A DNA stretch of 64,000 nucleotides from Novosphingobium sp. FSW06-99 (lineage in GTDB: Bacteria > Pseudomonadota > Alphaproteobacteria > Sphingomonadales > Sphingomonadaceae): assembly GCF_001519065.1 (NCBI RefSeq), contig NZ_KQ954254.1, positions 189,420 to 253,419 on the forward strand. The letters are read 5' to 3'. Numbering within the stretch: the stretch's first letter is position 1; every line of letters begins with the position of its first letter. A program made the translations under genes and the position numbers. Below, one piece after another: positions 7,440-15,920 of the stretch. Below the pieces are notes generated by a model. That model was given only the letters and a program-made list of their open reading frames with translations, made no database searches and was not told the origin of the DNA.

Positions 7440-9238
7440 CCGCGATACAAAGCGTCGATCCGCGCGCCATAGCGTTCGCGGATCTTGTGACGGCGGATTT
7501 TCATCGACGGGGTCAGTTCCTCGTTGTCGATCGCGAAAGGTTCGTCGGCAAAGGCGAACTGGCGCACTTTTTCGATTACCGACAAGTCGGCGTTGACCCG
7601 GTCGATTGCGGTGCGGATCGCGGTGCGGAACGCGGGCAGATCCTGCAGCGCGGCCATGTCGAAATGTTCGTCCGCCGCACGCGCCCAATCGAGCGCCCAT
7701 TCGGCATCGGGCACGATCAGGCCGACGACATAGGGGCGCTTGTCGCCGCTGACCATCGCCTGGGCGATCTCGGGTTGCAGGGTCAGCATGCCTTCGACTT
7801 TCTGGGGCGAGATGTTGTCGCCCTTGTCGTTGACGATCATGTCCTTCTTGCGGTCGGTGATGACGATCCGCCCGGCGCTGTCGATATGGCCGATGTCGCC
7901 GGTGTGCAGCCAGCCGTCGCGGATCGTGCGCGCGGTTTCCGCCGCGGCCTGCCAATAGCCGTGCATCACCAGTTCGCCGCGCACCAGGATCTCGCCGTCG
8001 TCGGCAATATGCACCTCGACCTTGCGCATCGGCGGGCCGACCGTATCCATGCGGATGCCGGCGCGCGGGCGATTGACCGATATCACCGGCCCGGCCTCGG
8101 TCTGGCCATAGCCTTGCAGCATGGTCAGGCCCATCGCGGCGAAAAACACCCCGACATCGGGATTGAGCGGTGCGCCGCCCGACACCAGTGCCTTCATCCG
8201 CCCGCCGAACCGCGCGCGGATCTTTGGCCGCAGGCTGTGTTCGAGCACCACGTCGAGCAACCGGTCGGACAGCCGGGGCTTGCCCGCCGCGCGGCGCGTG
8301 GCCAGCGCCACCGCCTGGTGCATCAGCAGTGCGGGCAATCGACCCTGCTTTTCCACCTGTTTCATGATCCGCGTGCGCAGCACTTCGAACAGGCGCGGCA
8401 CCACCACCATCAGCGACGGGCGCACTTCCTCGATATTGGCGGCCAGCTTTTCCAGGCTTTCGGCATAATGGATGCATCCGCCCATGCCGATCGGCAGGAA
8501 CTGCCCGGCGCTGTGTTCATAAGCATGGCTGAGCGGCAGGAACGACAGGAACACTTCGTCGTCCCAGCCGAAATCCTCGGTCAGGATATGCGCGGCGCCA
8601 TCGACATTGCGCAAGATCGCGCCATGGTGCTGGCGCACGCCGCGCGGCGCGCCGCCGGTGCCGCTGGTGTAGATGATGCATGCCAGATCATCACGCCCGA
8701 TCGTGGCAAGGCGCGCATCGGTGGCGGCGCGGGCACTGGCCGCATCGCCCGCCAGCAACGCGTCCCAGTCGTGAAAGCTCAACGCGCCGGTCTGCATCCG
8801 CCGCAGCGGGGTCATGCCGATGACATGTTCGACATTGGGCGTGCGCAACGCAGCGGCCAGCAGCGGCTGGGCCAGTTTCTGGGTCGACACGATGATCGCC
8901 CGCGCGCCCGAATTTTCCAGGATATGGTGGTGGTCGCGTTCGGTGTTGGTGGTGTAGGTGGGCACCGTCACCAGCCCGGCGGCCATGATCGCCAGATCGG
9001 CGATGCACCATTCGGGCCGGTTTTCCGACACCAGCGCCACGCGGTCGCCCGCATTCAGCCCGATATCGCGCAGCGCCTGCGCCAACAGGCACACCTGCTC
9101 GGCGGCGGTGGTCCAGTCGATTGCTTGCCACGTGCCGTCACGCTTGGACGCGAGCATCGGCTTGGCCCCGCGCTCTTTCGCGCGGTCAAGGAACATCGCC
9201 ACCAGGTTGGGGTAGCGGTCAAAATCGGTCAGTTGCAC
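7436..9238 (-). CDS. long-chain acyl-CoA synthetase (AMP-forming)
   Basis: This 600-residue member of the ANL superfamily has the P-loop-like motif IIYTSGTGGAPRGV, the central GYGQTEAGPVISVN and the hinge WLHTGDIGHIDSAGRIVITDRKKDMI, followed by KVEGML. It would activate a fatty acid with ATP to acyl-AMP and then acyl-CoA, in the cytosol or at the inner membrane, for beta-oxidation or lipid synthesis. Length and motif order match the FadD15/FAA group. The start is a GTG at 9238 with a weak ribosome site. It lies downstream of the gamma-glutamyltransferase gene on the same strand, separated by a hairpin repeat, so it is probably a separate transcript. Confidence 0.9.
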   Translation of the reverse strand: MQLTDFDRYPNLVAMFLDRAKERGAKPMLASKRDGTWQAIDWTTAAEQVCLLAQALRDIGLNAGDRVALVSENRPEWCIADLAIMAAGLVTVPTYTTNTERDHHHILENSGARAIIVSTQKLAQPLLAAALRTPNVEHVIGMTPLRRMQTGALSFHDWDALLAGDAASARAATDARLATIGRDDLACIIYTSGTGGAPRGVRQHHGAILRNVDGAAHILTEDFGWDDEVFLSFLPLSHAYEHSAGQFLPIGMGGCIHYAESLEKLAANIEEVRPSLMVVVPRLFEVLRTRIMKQVEKQGRLPALLMHQAVALATRRAAGKPRLSDRLLDVVLEHSLRPKIRARFGGRMKALVSGGAPLNPDVGVFFAAMGLTMLQGYGQTEAGPVISVNRPRAGIRMDTVGPPMRKVEVHIADDGEILVRGELVMHGYWQAAAETARTIRDGWLHTGDIGHIDSAGRIVITDRKKDMIVNDKGDNISPQKVEGMLTLQPEIAQAMVSGDKRPYVVGLIVPDAEWALDWARAADEHFDMAALQDLPAFRTAIRTAIDRVNADLSVIEKVRQFAFADEPFAIDNEELTPSMKIRRHKIRERYGARIDALYRG

Positions 9239-9323
9239 AGCCCGGTGCGATCCTCTGCCATCGTCGCGCGCAACCTAGGCGGCGCGATACGCCACGGCAA
9301 GCAGGACTGCGACAAATGCGCTC

Positions 9324-9386
9324 AGTGTCTGACCCGACACTGCCGACTTCGAAACTCGCCCTTTCGCGAGTTTCGTGTCAGACTCT
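9324..9386. repeat. nested-hairpin repeat, copy A (short form)
   Basis: Terminal inverted repeats AGTGTCTGAC (9324-9333) and GTCAGACTCT (9377-9386) enclose a perfect 9-bp hairpin: GAAACTCGC (9351-9359) pairs with GCGAGTTTC (9366-9374). The same ends and a matching right arm occur in the three longer copies at 18.7, 40.2 and 51.2 kb, but the long GC-rich central stem is missing here. It sits directly after the gamma-glutamyltransferase stop codon and may end that transcript. Confidence 0.7.
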
Positions 9387-11116
9387 TACGGTGAGGCGCT
9401 GGCGCCTTCGCTGCGCGGGTCGGCGGCACCGCGCCAACCGCCGGCGGTGCGTTCGATCGCGTTGGCCTTCAGCCGCATCGGGATCGCGACCACGCGGGCA
9501 TGGCCAAGCGCGGTGAGCGCGGGGATCATCGCCTCCAGACTGGTGCCCGCTTCGACGCCCAGCACCGGCGGGCCAGACCCTTCGGGGAACGGCATCACCA
9601 CGCCCTGGGTGATCGCGGCGCGCGCATCCTGGCCCCAGTCGAGCGTGCCGATCAGCACGCGGATCACCTGCACCGGGATCGTCGCGCCGCCCGCTGCACC
9701 GGTGACCAGTTGCACACGGCCCGCGCGGTCATAGACCACCACCGGGCTCATCGAACTGCGCGGTTGCTTGCCCGGTTCCACCCGGTTGGCGGTCGGCTTT
9801 CCGTTGCGATCGGGATCGAGGTTGAAATCGGTCAATTCGTTGTTGAGCACATAGCCATTGACAATCAGGCCCGATCCGAACGCGCTTTCCACCGTCGAGG
9901 TATAGCTGGCGACATCGCCTTGCGCATCGACCGCCACGAAATGGGTGGTACCGTGTTCGTCGACCGGCGCGGCAAGTGCGAACCGGTCGTCCGCGCCCGC
10001 CGGTTGTCCCGGCAAGGCACTGGCCATCGTGGTGCCCTCGTGGATCAGCGCCGATCGCCCGGCGATATAGGTCGGATCGAGCAAGCCCTTGACCGGCACC
10101 GAAACGAACGCGGGGTCGGCGACAAACCGGTCGCGGTCGGCAAAGGCCAGCCGCTCGGCCTCTGCGATCAGGTGCCACGCCACGGGCGAGGCCGCGCCGA
10201 GCGTCTTCAGGTCAAAGCGTTCGAGCATGCCCAGCACCTGGAGCACGATGATGCCGCCGGCCGAGGGCGGCCCCATGCCGCACACACGCCATTGGCGATA
10301 GGGCGCGCAGACCGGGTCAACCATGCGGGCATGATAGGCGGCCAGATCGGCAGTGGTCATCGGTGCGGGATTGATCGGGCTGGTCGACACGTGCTGCACG
10401 ATGGCGGCGGCGTTGCTGCCGCTATAGAATGCCTGGGGGCCTTCGCGGGCGATGCGTTCGAGGATCTGCGCCTGTGCCGGGTTCTTGATCACGGTGCCCA
10501 CCGGCAGGGGCTTTCCCGTGGCGTCGAACCACAGCGCGCGCGCCGCCGGGTCGATCGTGGCGACCGATTTGGCCAGTTCGAGCGTGGCATTCAGGCGCGG
10601 CGTTACCGCATAGCCGTCGCGGGCCAGCCGGATCGCGGGTTGGAACAGCCGCGCCCAGGGCAGGCGGCCATGGCGGTCATGGGCCAGTGCGGCCAGCGCC
10701 AGATTGCCCGGCACGCCCACGCTGCGCCCGCCGGGGATCGCCGCGCCATGCGACAGCGGGACGCCATTGCGGTAAAACCAGTGGGTGTCGGCGGCCTGCG
10801 GTGCGGCTTCGCGCCCGTCAAAGCTGTCGACATGGCCATCGGCACTGCCGGTCAGCAGAAAGCCGCCGCCGCCGATCCCGGAACTTTGCGGCTCGACCAC
10901 GCCGAGCGCCAGCATCGTCGCGATCGCGGCGTCGGTCGCGCTGCCGCCCGCGCGCAGCATTTCCGCCCCGGCGGCAGCGGCGCGCGGATCGGCGGCGGAC
11001 ACTACCCCCGTGTCGGCCCCGGCAGGGGCTGCGAAACCAGGCGAGGGCGCAACCAGCGACAACGCGACGAAGGCAGCGAGCGCTGCGTGGATCGGACGGA
11101 GAATCACGCGCGCCAC
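9386..11116 (-). CDS. ggt: gamma-glutamyltransferase (paralogue 1)
   Basis: This Ntn-hydrolase is made as a precursor of about 576 residues. The nucleophile Thr lies in DEHGTTHFVAVDAQGDVASYT, where autocleavage separates large and small subunits. Other family motifs are GGGFLL near the N terminus, SSMSPVVV and GAAGGATIP. A signal peptide (AALAAFVALSLVAPSPGFAAP) sends it to the periplasm, where it would hydrolyse or transpeptidate glutathione and other gamma-glutamyl compounds. I chose the GTG at 11116, which gives a short basic n-region; an in-frame TTG at 11143 would overlap pyrD by 26 bases. A second paralogue is encoded at 42.9-44.6 kb. Confidence 0.9.
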   Translation of the reverse strand: MARVILRPIHAALAAFVALSLVAPSPGFAAPAGADTGVVSAADPRAAAAGAEMLRAGGSATDAAIATMLALGVVEPQSSGIGGGGFLLTGSADGHVDSFDGREAAPQAADTHWFYRNGVPLSHGAAIPGGRSVGVPGNLALAALAHDRHGRLPWARLFQPAIRLARDGYAVTPRLNATLELAKSVATIDPAARALWFDATGKPLPVGTVIKNPAQAQILERIAREGPQAFYSGSNAAAIVQHVSTSPINPAPMTTADLAAYHARMVDPVCAPYRQWRVCGMGPPSAGGIIVLQVLGMLERFDLKTLGAASPVAWHLIAEAERLAFADRDRFVADPAFVSVPVKGLLDPTYIAGRSALIHEGTTMASALPGQPAGADDRFALAAPVDEHGTTHFVAVDAQGDVASYTSTVESAFGSGLIVNGYVLNNELTDFNLDPDRNGKPTANRVEPGKQPRSSMSPVVVYDRAGRVQLVTGAAGGATIPVQVIRVLIGTLDWGQDARAAITQGVVMPFPEGSGPPVLGVEAGTSLEAMIPALTALGHARVVAIPMRLKANAIERTAGGWRGAADPRSEGASASP

Positions 11117-11117
11117 G

Positions 11118-12149
11118 CTATTCGCTGCCGACCGCTTCGGCAATGCTGCCCATGCCGGCCTTGCGAATGCGTTCGGTCAGGCCCTTGACCAGGTGCCGGG
11201 CGAGGCCGGGCCCTTCATAGACCAGCGCGCTATAGACTTGCACCAGGCTGGCCCCGGCGCGGATGCGGGCCCAGGCATCGTCGACCGTGGCAATCCCGCC
11301 GACCCCGATCAACGGGATCATCCCGCCGCTGGCCCGGCGAAACGTGCGCAGGCATTCCAGCGCCATGTCGCGCAACGGTTCGCCCGACAGGCCGCCGCTT
11401 TCGCCGCCGTGCGCCGATCGCAGCGGCGGACGCGCCACGGTGGTGTTCGACACGATCAGCGCATCGATATGGCGGTCGATCGCCAGGCGACAGATCGCAT
11501 CGATCTCTGCGCGGTCGAGATCGGGGGCCAGTTTCAGGAAAATCGGCGTCGGGCTGGACCCGCGCGCCATGATCACCGCATCGAGCAGCGCGGCCAGCGC
11601 GCCTTCATCCTGCAGATCGCGCAGGCCGGGCGTGTTGGGCGAGGAAATGTTGACTGTCAGATAACGCGCGAGCGGGGCCATGATGCGCGTCATTTCGGCA
11701 TAGTCGGCGATTCGGTCGGGCGAATCCTTGTTTGCCCCGATGTTCACCCCGATGATGCCCGACCCCGACGGACGCGCCGACAGCCGCCGCACGACGGCCT
11801 CTGCACCGTCGTTGTTAAACCCCATGCGGTTGATCACCGCGCGATCTTCGACCAGCCGGAACAGCCGGGGACGCGGGTTGCCCTGCTGGGGGCGCGGGGT
11901 GACCGTGCCCACTTCGACAAACCCGAACCCCAGCCCCAGCATGGCATCGGGCACGGTTGCGTTCTTGTCGAAACCGGGGGCAAGCCCGATCGGGTTGGGA
12001 AAGGGAATGCCTGCCACGCGCTGGGTCAGGGTGGGCGCCAACGGCGTATTGCGCCGGACCGGAGCCACTTGCAGGGCCGCCAGCGTCAGACGATGGGCAG
12101 GTTCGGCCGGGATGGTGAACAGCAGCGGGCGCAGCAGGCGATAGGACAT
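11118..12149 (-). CDS. pyrD: dihydroorotate dehydrogenase (quinone)
   Basis: This 343-residue class 2 enzyme is a membrane-associated FMN TIM barrel that oxidises dihydroorotate to orotate with ubiquinone in pyrimidine synthesis. Visible motifs are GLAPGFDKNATVPDAMLGLGFGFVEVGTVTP, NRMGFNNDGA, IGVNIGANKDSP, LTVNISSPNTPGLRDLQ (catalytic Ser in NISSPN) and LIGVGGIATVDDAWARI near the phosphate site. The N-terminal helix (YRLLRPLLFTIPAEPAHRL) is typical of class 2. The start is the ATG at 12149. The downstream gamma-glutamyltransferase gene begins right at its stop, so the two may be co-transcribed, although no functional link is known. Confidence 0.95.
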   Translation of the reverse strand: MSYRLLRPLLFTIPAEPAHRLTLAALQVAPVRRNTPLAPTLTQRVAGIPFPNPIGLAPGFDKNATVPDAMLGLGFGFVEVGTVTPRPQQGNPRPRLFRLVEDRAVINRMGFNNDGAEAVVRRLSARPSGSGIIGVNIGANKDSPDRIADYAEMTRIMAPLARYLTVNISSPNTPGLRDLQDEGALAALLDAVIMARGSSPTPIFLKLAPDLDRAEIDAICRLAIDRHIDALIVSNTTVARPPLRSAHGGESGGLSGEPLRDMALECLRTFRRASGGMIPLIGVGGIATVDDAWARIRAGASLVQVYSALVYEGPGLARHLVKGLTERIRKAGMGSIAEAVGSE

Positions 12150-12328
12150 CGTCAAATCGGTATCACATCACAAAACAGGTATGGAACATGAGCTTACCTT
12201 GCGCGACCGAAGCCCGGTCGCCAAGCCGGAAATGAGTCGAATTTCATGACAATTCACGGATTTGCGCATTTGCAGGCAACAGTGTTGCAAGGCTGTCACC
12301 GTTTTTGTCGAATCCATACAATTCACGA

Positions 12329-12441
12329 ATCGGACGATCGCCTAGCAGTCCTCTTGCGACCCGAAGGGCTCGGTGCAGTGATGTATCGGGTTCTCGACTT
12401 TAGGGCGGCCGAAACGTTCAGTTTCGGTCGCCTGTTTTTTT
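12329..12441 (+). ncRNA. candidate small RNA upstream of suf
   Basis: A textbook intrinsic terminator ends here. A 12-bp stem (GGCGGCCGAAAC with GTTTCGGTCGCC, one G-U pair, loop GTTCA) at 12404-12432 is followed by TG and seven T (12435-12441). No rightward gene precedes it, because pyrD runs the other way. A possible promoter is CTGTCA (12293-12298), an 18-base spacer and TACAAT (12317-12322), predicting a transcript of about 113 nt. I do not recognise the RNA family. The terminator is seen directly; the RNA and its start are inferred. Confidence 0.45.
12404..12441 (+). terminator. rho-independent terminator with no upstream gene
   Basis: The stem arms at 12404-12415 and 12421-12432 are fully paired when one G-U is allowed, with a 5-base loop and a tract of seven T. 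It would stop rightward transcription about 270 bases before sufR. Confidence 0.75.
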
Positions 12442-12612
12442 GGCGCGTTCTGGCGGGCCGGATCGCCAATATTGCATCCATAATGGAACCCATTGCGCGC
12501 TGGCCGGGCTGATCGTTGCGCGAACTTGCCGGGTGGGTGGCGCGGGCAGCCCCAGGGTGCGGGTGAATGGCGGCGCCTTTGGGCGACCTGCCCAAAAGGG
12601 CAAGGGGCCATC

Positions 12613-12664
12613 TTGTCAGACGCGGATGCGATACCTAGATAACTGGACCGAATCAGTCTGATTT
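12613..12664 (+). promoter_or_regulatory. sufR promoter with Rrf2/IscR-type dyad
   Basis: TTGTCA (12613-12618), a 17-base spacer and TAGATA (12636-12641) form a likely sigma-70 promoter. Overlapping its -10 box, 12639-12664 reads ATAACTGGAC, CGAATC, AGTCTGATTT. This resembles the E. coli IscR type-1 site (ATA..GACT-N5-AGTC..TAT), with ACTG and CAGT as inverted arms. The position fits autorepression of the suf operon by the Rrf2 protein encoded next. Confidence 0.5.
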
Positions 12665-12708
12665 GAATTGCGGGGCCGATCCCGCTGTCGCCAAAGGTCT
12701 TTTTGAGA

Positions 12709-13155
12709 ATGCGCCTGTCAAGCATGGCCGACTATGCCGTGGTGACGATGACCGCAGCCGCGCGGCATTGCGGGCATGCGCGCATTTCGGCGCAGCAACT
12801 GGCCGATGAAACCGGGCTGCCCGCGCCGACGGTGCAGAAACTGGTCAGCAAGCTGTCGGCCGCGCGGCTGTTGCGCAGCGTGCGTGGCGCCCATGGCGGG
12901 CTGACGCTGGCCCGTCCGGCGGCGGCAATCTCGCTGGCCGATATTATCGAGGCGGTCGAAGGCCCGATTGCCATGGCCGCCTGCAGCGAACGGCTGCGCA
13001 CTGACACCGGCCGTCCCGACTGTTCGCTGGAAAGCGCCTGTTCGGTACGGCCCCATTGGCCGCTGGTCGATGCCGCGTTGCGCGGGGCGCTCGCCGGCGT
13101 GTCGCTCAGCCAGTTGGCCGCGCCCACTCCCACCATGATCGAGATGCAGGCATGA
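12709..13155 (+). CDS. sufR: Rrf2-family SUF system regulator
   Basis: The protein has 148 residues and the ATG at 12709 is preferred over an in-frame TTG two codons upstream. An N-terminal winged helix ([45 protein letters not shown]) matches the IscR/Rrf2 DNA-binding domain. Three C-terminal Cys ([29 protein letters not shown]) are placed to bind an Fe-S cluster, so the protein can sense cluster status. It begins the suf operon and its stop overlaps the sufB start (ATGA). The symbol reflects its role in alphaproteobacteria; it is not related to the cyanobacterial SufR family. Confidence 0.85.
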   Translation: MRLSSMADYAVVTMTAAARHCGHARISAQQLADETGLPAPTVQKLVSKLSAARLLRSVRGAHGGLTLARPAAAISLADIIEAVEGPIAMAACSERLRTDTGRPDCSLESACSVRPHWPLVDAALRGALAGVSLSQLAAPTPTMIEMQA

Positions 13156-14636
13156 GCGAACACGAACCCGCCGTGAAAGATATCGCCGCCCGTGAGGCGG
13201 CAGCGCGTGCGGCCGACTACGAACACGGCTGGTCGTCGGATATCGAGCAGGAATATGGGCCCAGGGGCCTGTCCGAAGAAACCGTGCGCTATATCTCGGC
13301 CAAGAAGGACGAGCCGGAATGGATGCTGGATTGGCGTCTGAAGGCCTATCGCCACTGGCTGACGATGCCGATGCCCGACTGGGCCAAGCTGCAGATCCCG
13401 CCGATCGATTACCAGGCGGCCTATTACTGGGCTGCGCCAAAGACCAAGGACGGGCCCAAGAGCCTGGATGAAGTCGATCCCGAAATCCTGCGCATCTATG
13501 AAAAGCTGGGCATTCCGCTGGCCGAACAGGCCGTGCTGGCCGGTGTCGAAGGCGCGCGCAAGATCGCGGTCGACGCGGTGTTCGATTCGGTTTCAGTCGC
13601 CACCACGTTCCGCAAGGAACTGGAAAGCGCGGGCGTGATCTTCCGCTCGATCAGCGAGGCGGTGCGCGAATTTCCCGATCTGGTGCGGCGCTGGCTGGGT
13701 AAAGTCGTGCCGATGCACGACAATTTCTTTGCCGCGCTCAACTGCGCGGTGTTTTCCGACGGCACCTTTGTCTACATTCCCGAAGGCGTGCGCTGCCCGA
13801 TGGAATTGTCGACCTATTTCCGCATCAACGCGGAAAATACCGGCCAGTTCGAACGCACGCTGATCGTCGCCGAAAAGGGCGCCTATGTGTCCTATCTCGA
13901 AGGCTGCACCGCGCCGCAACGCGATGAAAACCAGCTTCACGCCGCGGTGGTCGAACTGGTCGCGCTCGACGATGCCGAAATCAAGTATTCGACCGTGCAG
14001 AACTGGTATCCCGGCGATGCGCAAGGCAAGGGCGGGATCTACAATTTCGTCACCAAGCGCGCCTTGTGCCAGGGCGCGCGCAGCAAAGTGAGCTGGACCC
14101 AGGTCGAAACCGGATCGGCGGTCACCTGGAAATACCCCAGTTGCGTGTTGAACGGCGAAGACAGCGTCGGCGAATTCTACTCGGTCGCGGTGACCAACAA
14201 TCACCAGCAGGCCGACACCGGCACCAAGATGATTCACAACGGCAAAGGCAGCCGTTCGACGATCGTGTCGAAGGGGATCAGCGCGGGCAAGTCGAACAAC
14301 ACTTATCGCGGCCTGGTCCGCGTGGCGGCCAATGCCGAAGGGGTGCGCAACCACACCCAGTGCGACAGTCTGCTGCTGGGCGCCACCTGCGGCGCGCATA
14401 CCGTGCCCTATATCGAGGTGAAGAACCCCACCGCGATCATCGAGCATGAAGCGACCACGTCGAAGATTTCGGACGACCAGTTGTTCTACGCGATGCAGCG
14501 CGGCCTGTCGCAGGAGGATGCCGTGGCGCTGATCGTCAACGGCTTTGCCCGCGAAGTGCTGCAACAGTTGCCGATGGAATTCGCCGTCGAGGCGCAAAAG
14601 CTGCTGGGGATCAGTCTCGAAGGCTCGGTCGGATGA
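13152..14636 (+). CDS. sufB: Fe-S cluster scaffold protein SufB
   Basis: SufB (494 residues) is the scaffold subunit of the SufBC2D complex, on which iron and persulphide sulphur are assembled into Fe-S clusters. Recognisable stretches are [84 protein letters not shown] and the highly conserved C-terminal [16 protein letters not shown]. The length is standard. The start at 13152 overlaps the sufR stop. Its own stop overlaps the start of an inserted DUF559 gene rather than of sufC, which is unusual for this operon. Confidence 0.96.
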   Translation: MSEHEPAVKDIAAREAAARAADYEHGWSSDIEQEYGPRGLSEETVRYISAKKDEPEWMLDWRLKAYRHWLTMPMPDWAKLQIPPIDYQAAYYWAAPKTKDGPKSLDEVDPEILRIYEKLGIPLAEQAVLAGVEGARKIAVDAVFDSVSVATTFRKELESAGVIFRSISEAVREFPDLVRRWLGKVVPMHDNFFAALNCAVFSDGTFVYIPEGVRCPMELSTYFRINAENTGQFERTLIVAEKGAYVSYLEGCTAPQRDENQLHAAVVELVALDDAEIKYSTVQNWYPGDAQGKGGIYNFVTKRALCQGARSKVSWTQVETGSAVTWKYPSCVLNGEDSVGEFYSVAVTNNHQQADTGTKMIHNGKGSRSTIVSKGISAGKSNNTYRGLVRVAANAEGVRNHTQCDSLLLGATCGAHTVPYIEVKNPTAIIEHEATTSKISDDQLFYAMQRGLSQEDAVALIVNGFAREVLQQLPMEFAVEAQKLLGISLEGSVG

Positions 14637-15190
14637 CCCTTTCGCCCCAACAGGACGCACGACGCACGAACTCCCCTCCCCTTCAGGGGAGGGGGCGGGG
14701 ATGGGGCCTGTCCGCCGGGCTCCTCGCTGAATTGAACAACCGGACGGCGGACATGCGCCGCAACCCCACCGAACCCGAAAAACGCCTGTGGCGCGCGCTG
14801 TCGAACAGCCAGTTGGACGGCCACAAGTTCCGCCGCCAGGCCGTAATCGGGCCTTATATCGCCGATTTCCTGTGCCCGGCGAAAGCGCTGGTTGTCGAAG
14901 TCGATGGCGACACGCACGACCCCGACGCGGATATGCGGCGCGATCATGCGCTGGCGCGCCATGGCATGCGCGTGGTGCGGGTGACCAACCATGATGTGAT
15001 GACCAACCATGATGTGATGACCAACCTTGACGGGGTGTTGCGTTCGATCCTGTCCGCGTTGCACCGCGCGTCGGTGCGTTGGGTGGGGCCCCACCCCAAC
15101 CCCTCCCCTGAAGGGGAGGGGCTTGATGATGGCCGGCTTCCCACAATCCATCCCATTTTTTACGAAAAGTCCGATCATGCTGACCATTGA
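14633..15190 (+). CDS. DUF559 domain protein (endonuclease-fold), inserted in suf operon
   Basis: The protein has 185 residues. The core ([24 protein letters not shown], then [19 protein letters not shown] and [14 protein letters not shown]) matches DUF559, a small restriction-endonuclease-like fold related to Vsr; no activity is established for it. The ATG overlaps the sufB stop (ATGA) and the 3' end overlaps the sufC start by 14 bases. Both ends of the frame run through palindromic repeats, giving low-complexity peptides such as [11 protein letters not shown] and [11 protein letters not shown] perfect 18-bp tandem duplication gives [13 protein letters not shown] near the C terminus. It appears to be a mobile cassette; whether it is expressed functionally is open. 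Confidence 0.75.
   Translation: MTLSPQQDARRTNSPPLQGRGRGWGLSAGLLAELNNRTADMRRNPTEPEKRLWRALSNSQLDGHKFRRQAVIGPYIADFLCPAKALVVEVDGDTHDPDADMRRDHALARHGMRVVRVTNHDVMTNHDVMTNLDGVLRSILSALHRASVRWVGPHPNPSPEGEGLDDGRLPTIHPIFYEKSDHADH
14671..14708. repeat. left inverted repeat of DUF559 cassette
   Basis: A palindrome CCCCTCCCC-TTCA-GGGGAGGGG (14673-14694) is followed by GCGGGGATGGGG. Read in reverse complement, the sequence at 15086-15121 gives the same palindrome followed by a TTGGGGTGGGG tail, so the two form a long imperfect inverted repeat framing the DUF559 core. Confidence 0.7.
14983..15027 (+). repeat. 18-bp tandem duplication inside the DUF559 gene
   Basis: The 18-base unit GACCAACCATGATGTGAT occurs at 14983-15000 and again, identically, at 15001-15018, followed by a partial third copy starting GACCAACC. 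It adds six residues in frame. Identical copies suggest a recent slippage or duplication event. Confidence 0.85.
15086..15121. repeat. right inverted repeat of DUF559 cassette
   Basis: CCCCACCCCAA leads into the palindrome CCCCTCCCC-TGAA-GGGGAGGGG (15100-15121). It mirrors the left repeat at 14671-14708 and ends about 55 bases before the sufC start. Confidence 0.7.
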
Positions 15191-15920
15191 CAACCTTCAT
15201 GCTACCGTTGCCGACAAGCCGATCCTCAAGGGGCTGTCGCTGACCATCAACGCGGGCGAAATCCATGCGATCATGGGGCCCAATGGCGCGGGCAAGTCGA
15301 CGCTGGGCTATACGCTGGGCGGGCGCCCCGGTTACGAGGTGACCGGCGGCAGCGTGACGTTCGACGGGCAGGATCTGCTGGCGCTGGAACCGCACGAGCG
15401 CGCGGCGGCCGGCCTGTTCCTCGGCTTTCAGTACCCGGTCGAAATCCCCGGCGTGTCGATGGTGCAGTTCCTGCGCGAATCGCTCAATGCGCAGCGCAAG
15501 GGGCGCGGCGAGGAACCGCTGTCGGGCGGGGCGTTCCTGAAACTGGCGCGCGAACAGGCCGGCTTGCTCAAGCTTGATGCCGACATGCTCAAGCGCCCGG
15601 TCAATGTCGGGTTTTCCGGCGGCGAGAAGAAGCGCGCCGAAATGGTCCAGATGGGCATTCTCGACCCGAAGCTGGCGATCCTCGACGAGACCGATTCGGG
15701 CCTTGATATCGACGCGCTGAAAGTCTGCGGCGAAGGGATCAACGCGATCATGCGGCGGCCCGACAAGGCGGTGCTGCTGATCACGCATTATCAGCGCCTG
15801 CTCGACTATGTGAAACCCGATTTCGTCCATGTGCTGGCGGGCGGGCGGATCGTGCGCTCGGGCGGGGCCGACCTGGCGCTCGAACTCGAACAGCAGGGTT
15901 ACGAAGGCGTGCTCGCATGA
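15177..15920 (+). CDS. sufC: Fe-S assembly ATPase SufC
   Basis: SufC (247 residues) is an ABC-type ATPase that powers the SufBC2D scaffold. It has the Walker A MGPNGAGKSTLGYTL, the Q-loop LFLGFQYPVEIPGV, the signature NVGFSGGEKKRAEMVQMGIL, the Walker B LAILDETDSGLDIDAL and the switch His in LLITHYQRLL. LDETDSGLD, with Asp after Thr, is characteristic of SufC. I chose the ATG at 15177 ([15 protein letters not shown]) by homology; earlier in-frame starts run through the inserted repeat. Its stop overlaps sufD (ATGA). Confidence 0.96.
   Translation: MLTIDNLHATVADKPILKGLSLTINAGEIHAIMGPNGAGKSTLGYTLGGRPGYEVTGGSVTFDGQDLLALEPHERAAAGLFLGFQYPVEIPGVSMVQFLRESLNAQRKGRGEEPLSGGAFLKLAREQAGLLKLDADMLKRPVNVGFSGGEKKRAEMVQMGILDPKLAILDETDSGLDIDALKVCGEGINAIMRRPDKAVLLITHYQRLLDYVKPDFVHVLAGGRIVRSGGADLALELEQQGYEGVLA

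Larger units (their letters stand above)
12150..12708. other. 559-bp intergenic region between pyrD and sufR
   Basis: This spacer lies between divergent genes. The first half is comparatively AT-rich and holds a candidate small-RNA gene with a strong terminator (12329-12441). The stretch 12442-12610 is GC-rich and shows no gene or clear motif to me. The last 100 bases hold a promoter and a dyad of the kind bound by Rrf2-family repressors, upstream of the suf operon. Short open frames here have no protein-like composition. Confidence 0.6.

Noticed and set aside
12246..12512. An 88-residue protein between pyrD and sufR
   Set aside because: It would run through the intrinsic terminator at 12404-12441 and has no ribosome site or recognisable sequence.
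14983..15027. CRISPR-like short tandem repeat
   Set aside because: There are only two direct 18-base copies without spacers, inside the DUF559 coding frame; it is a simple duplication.
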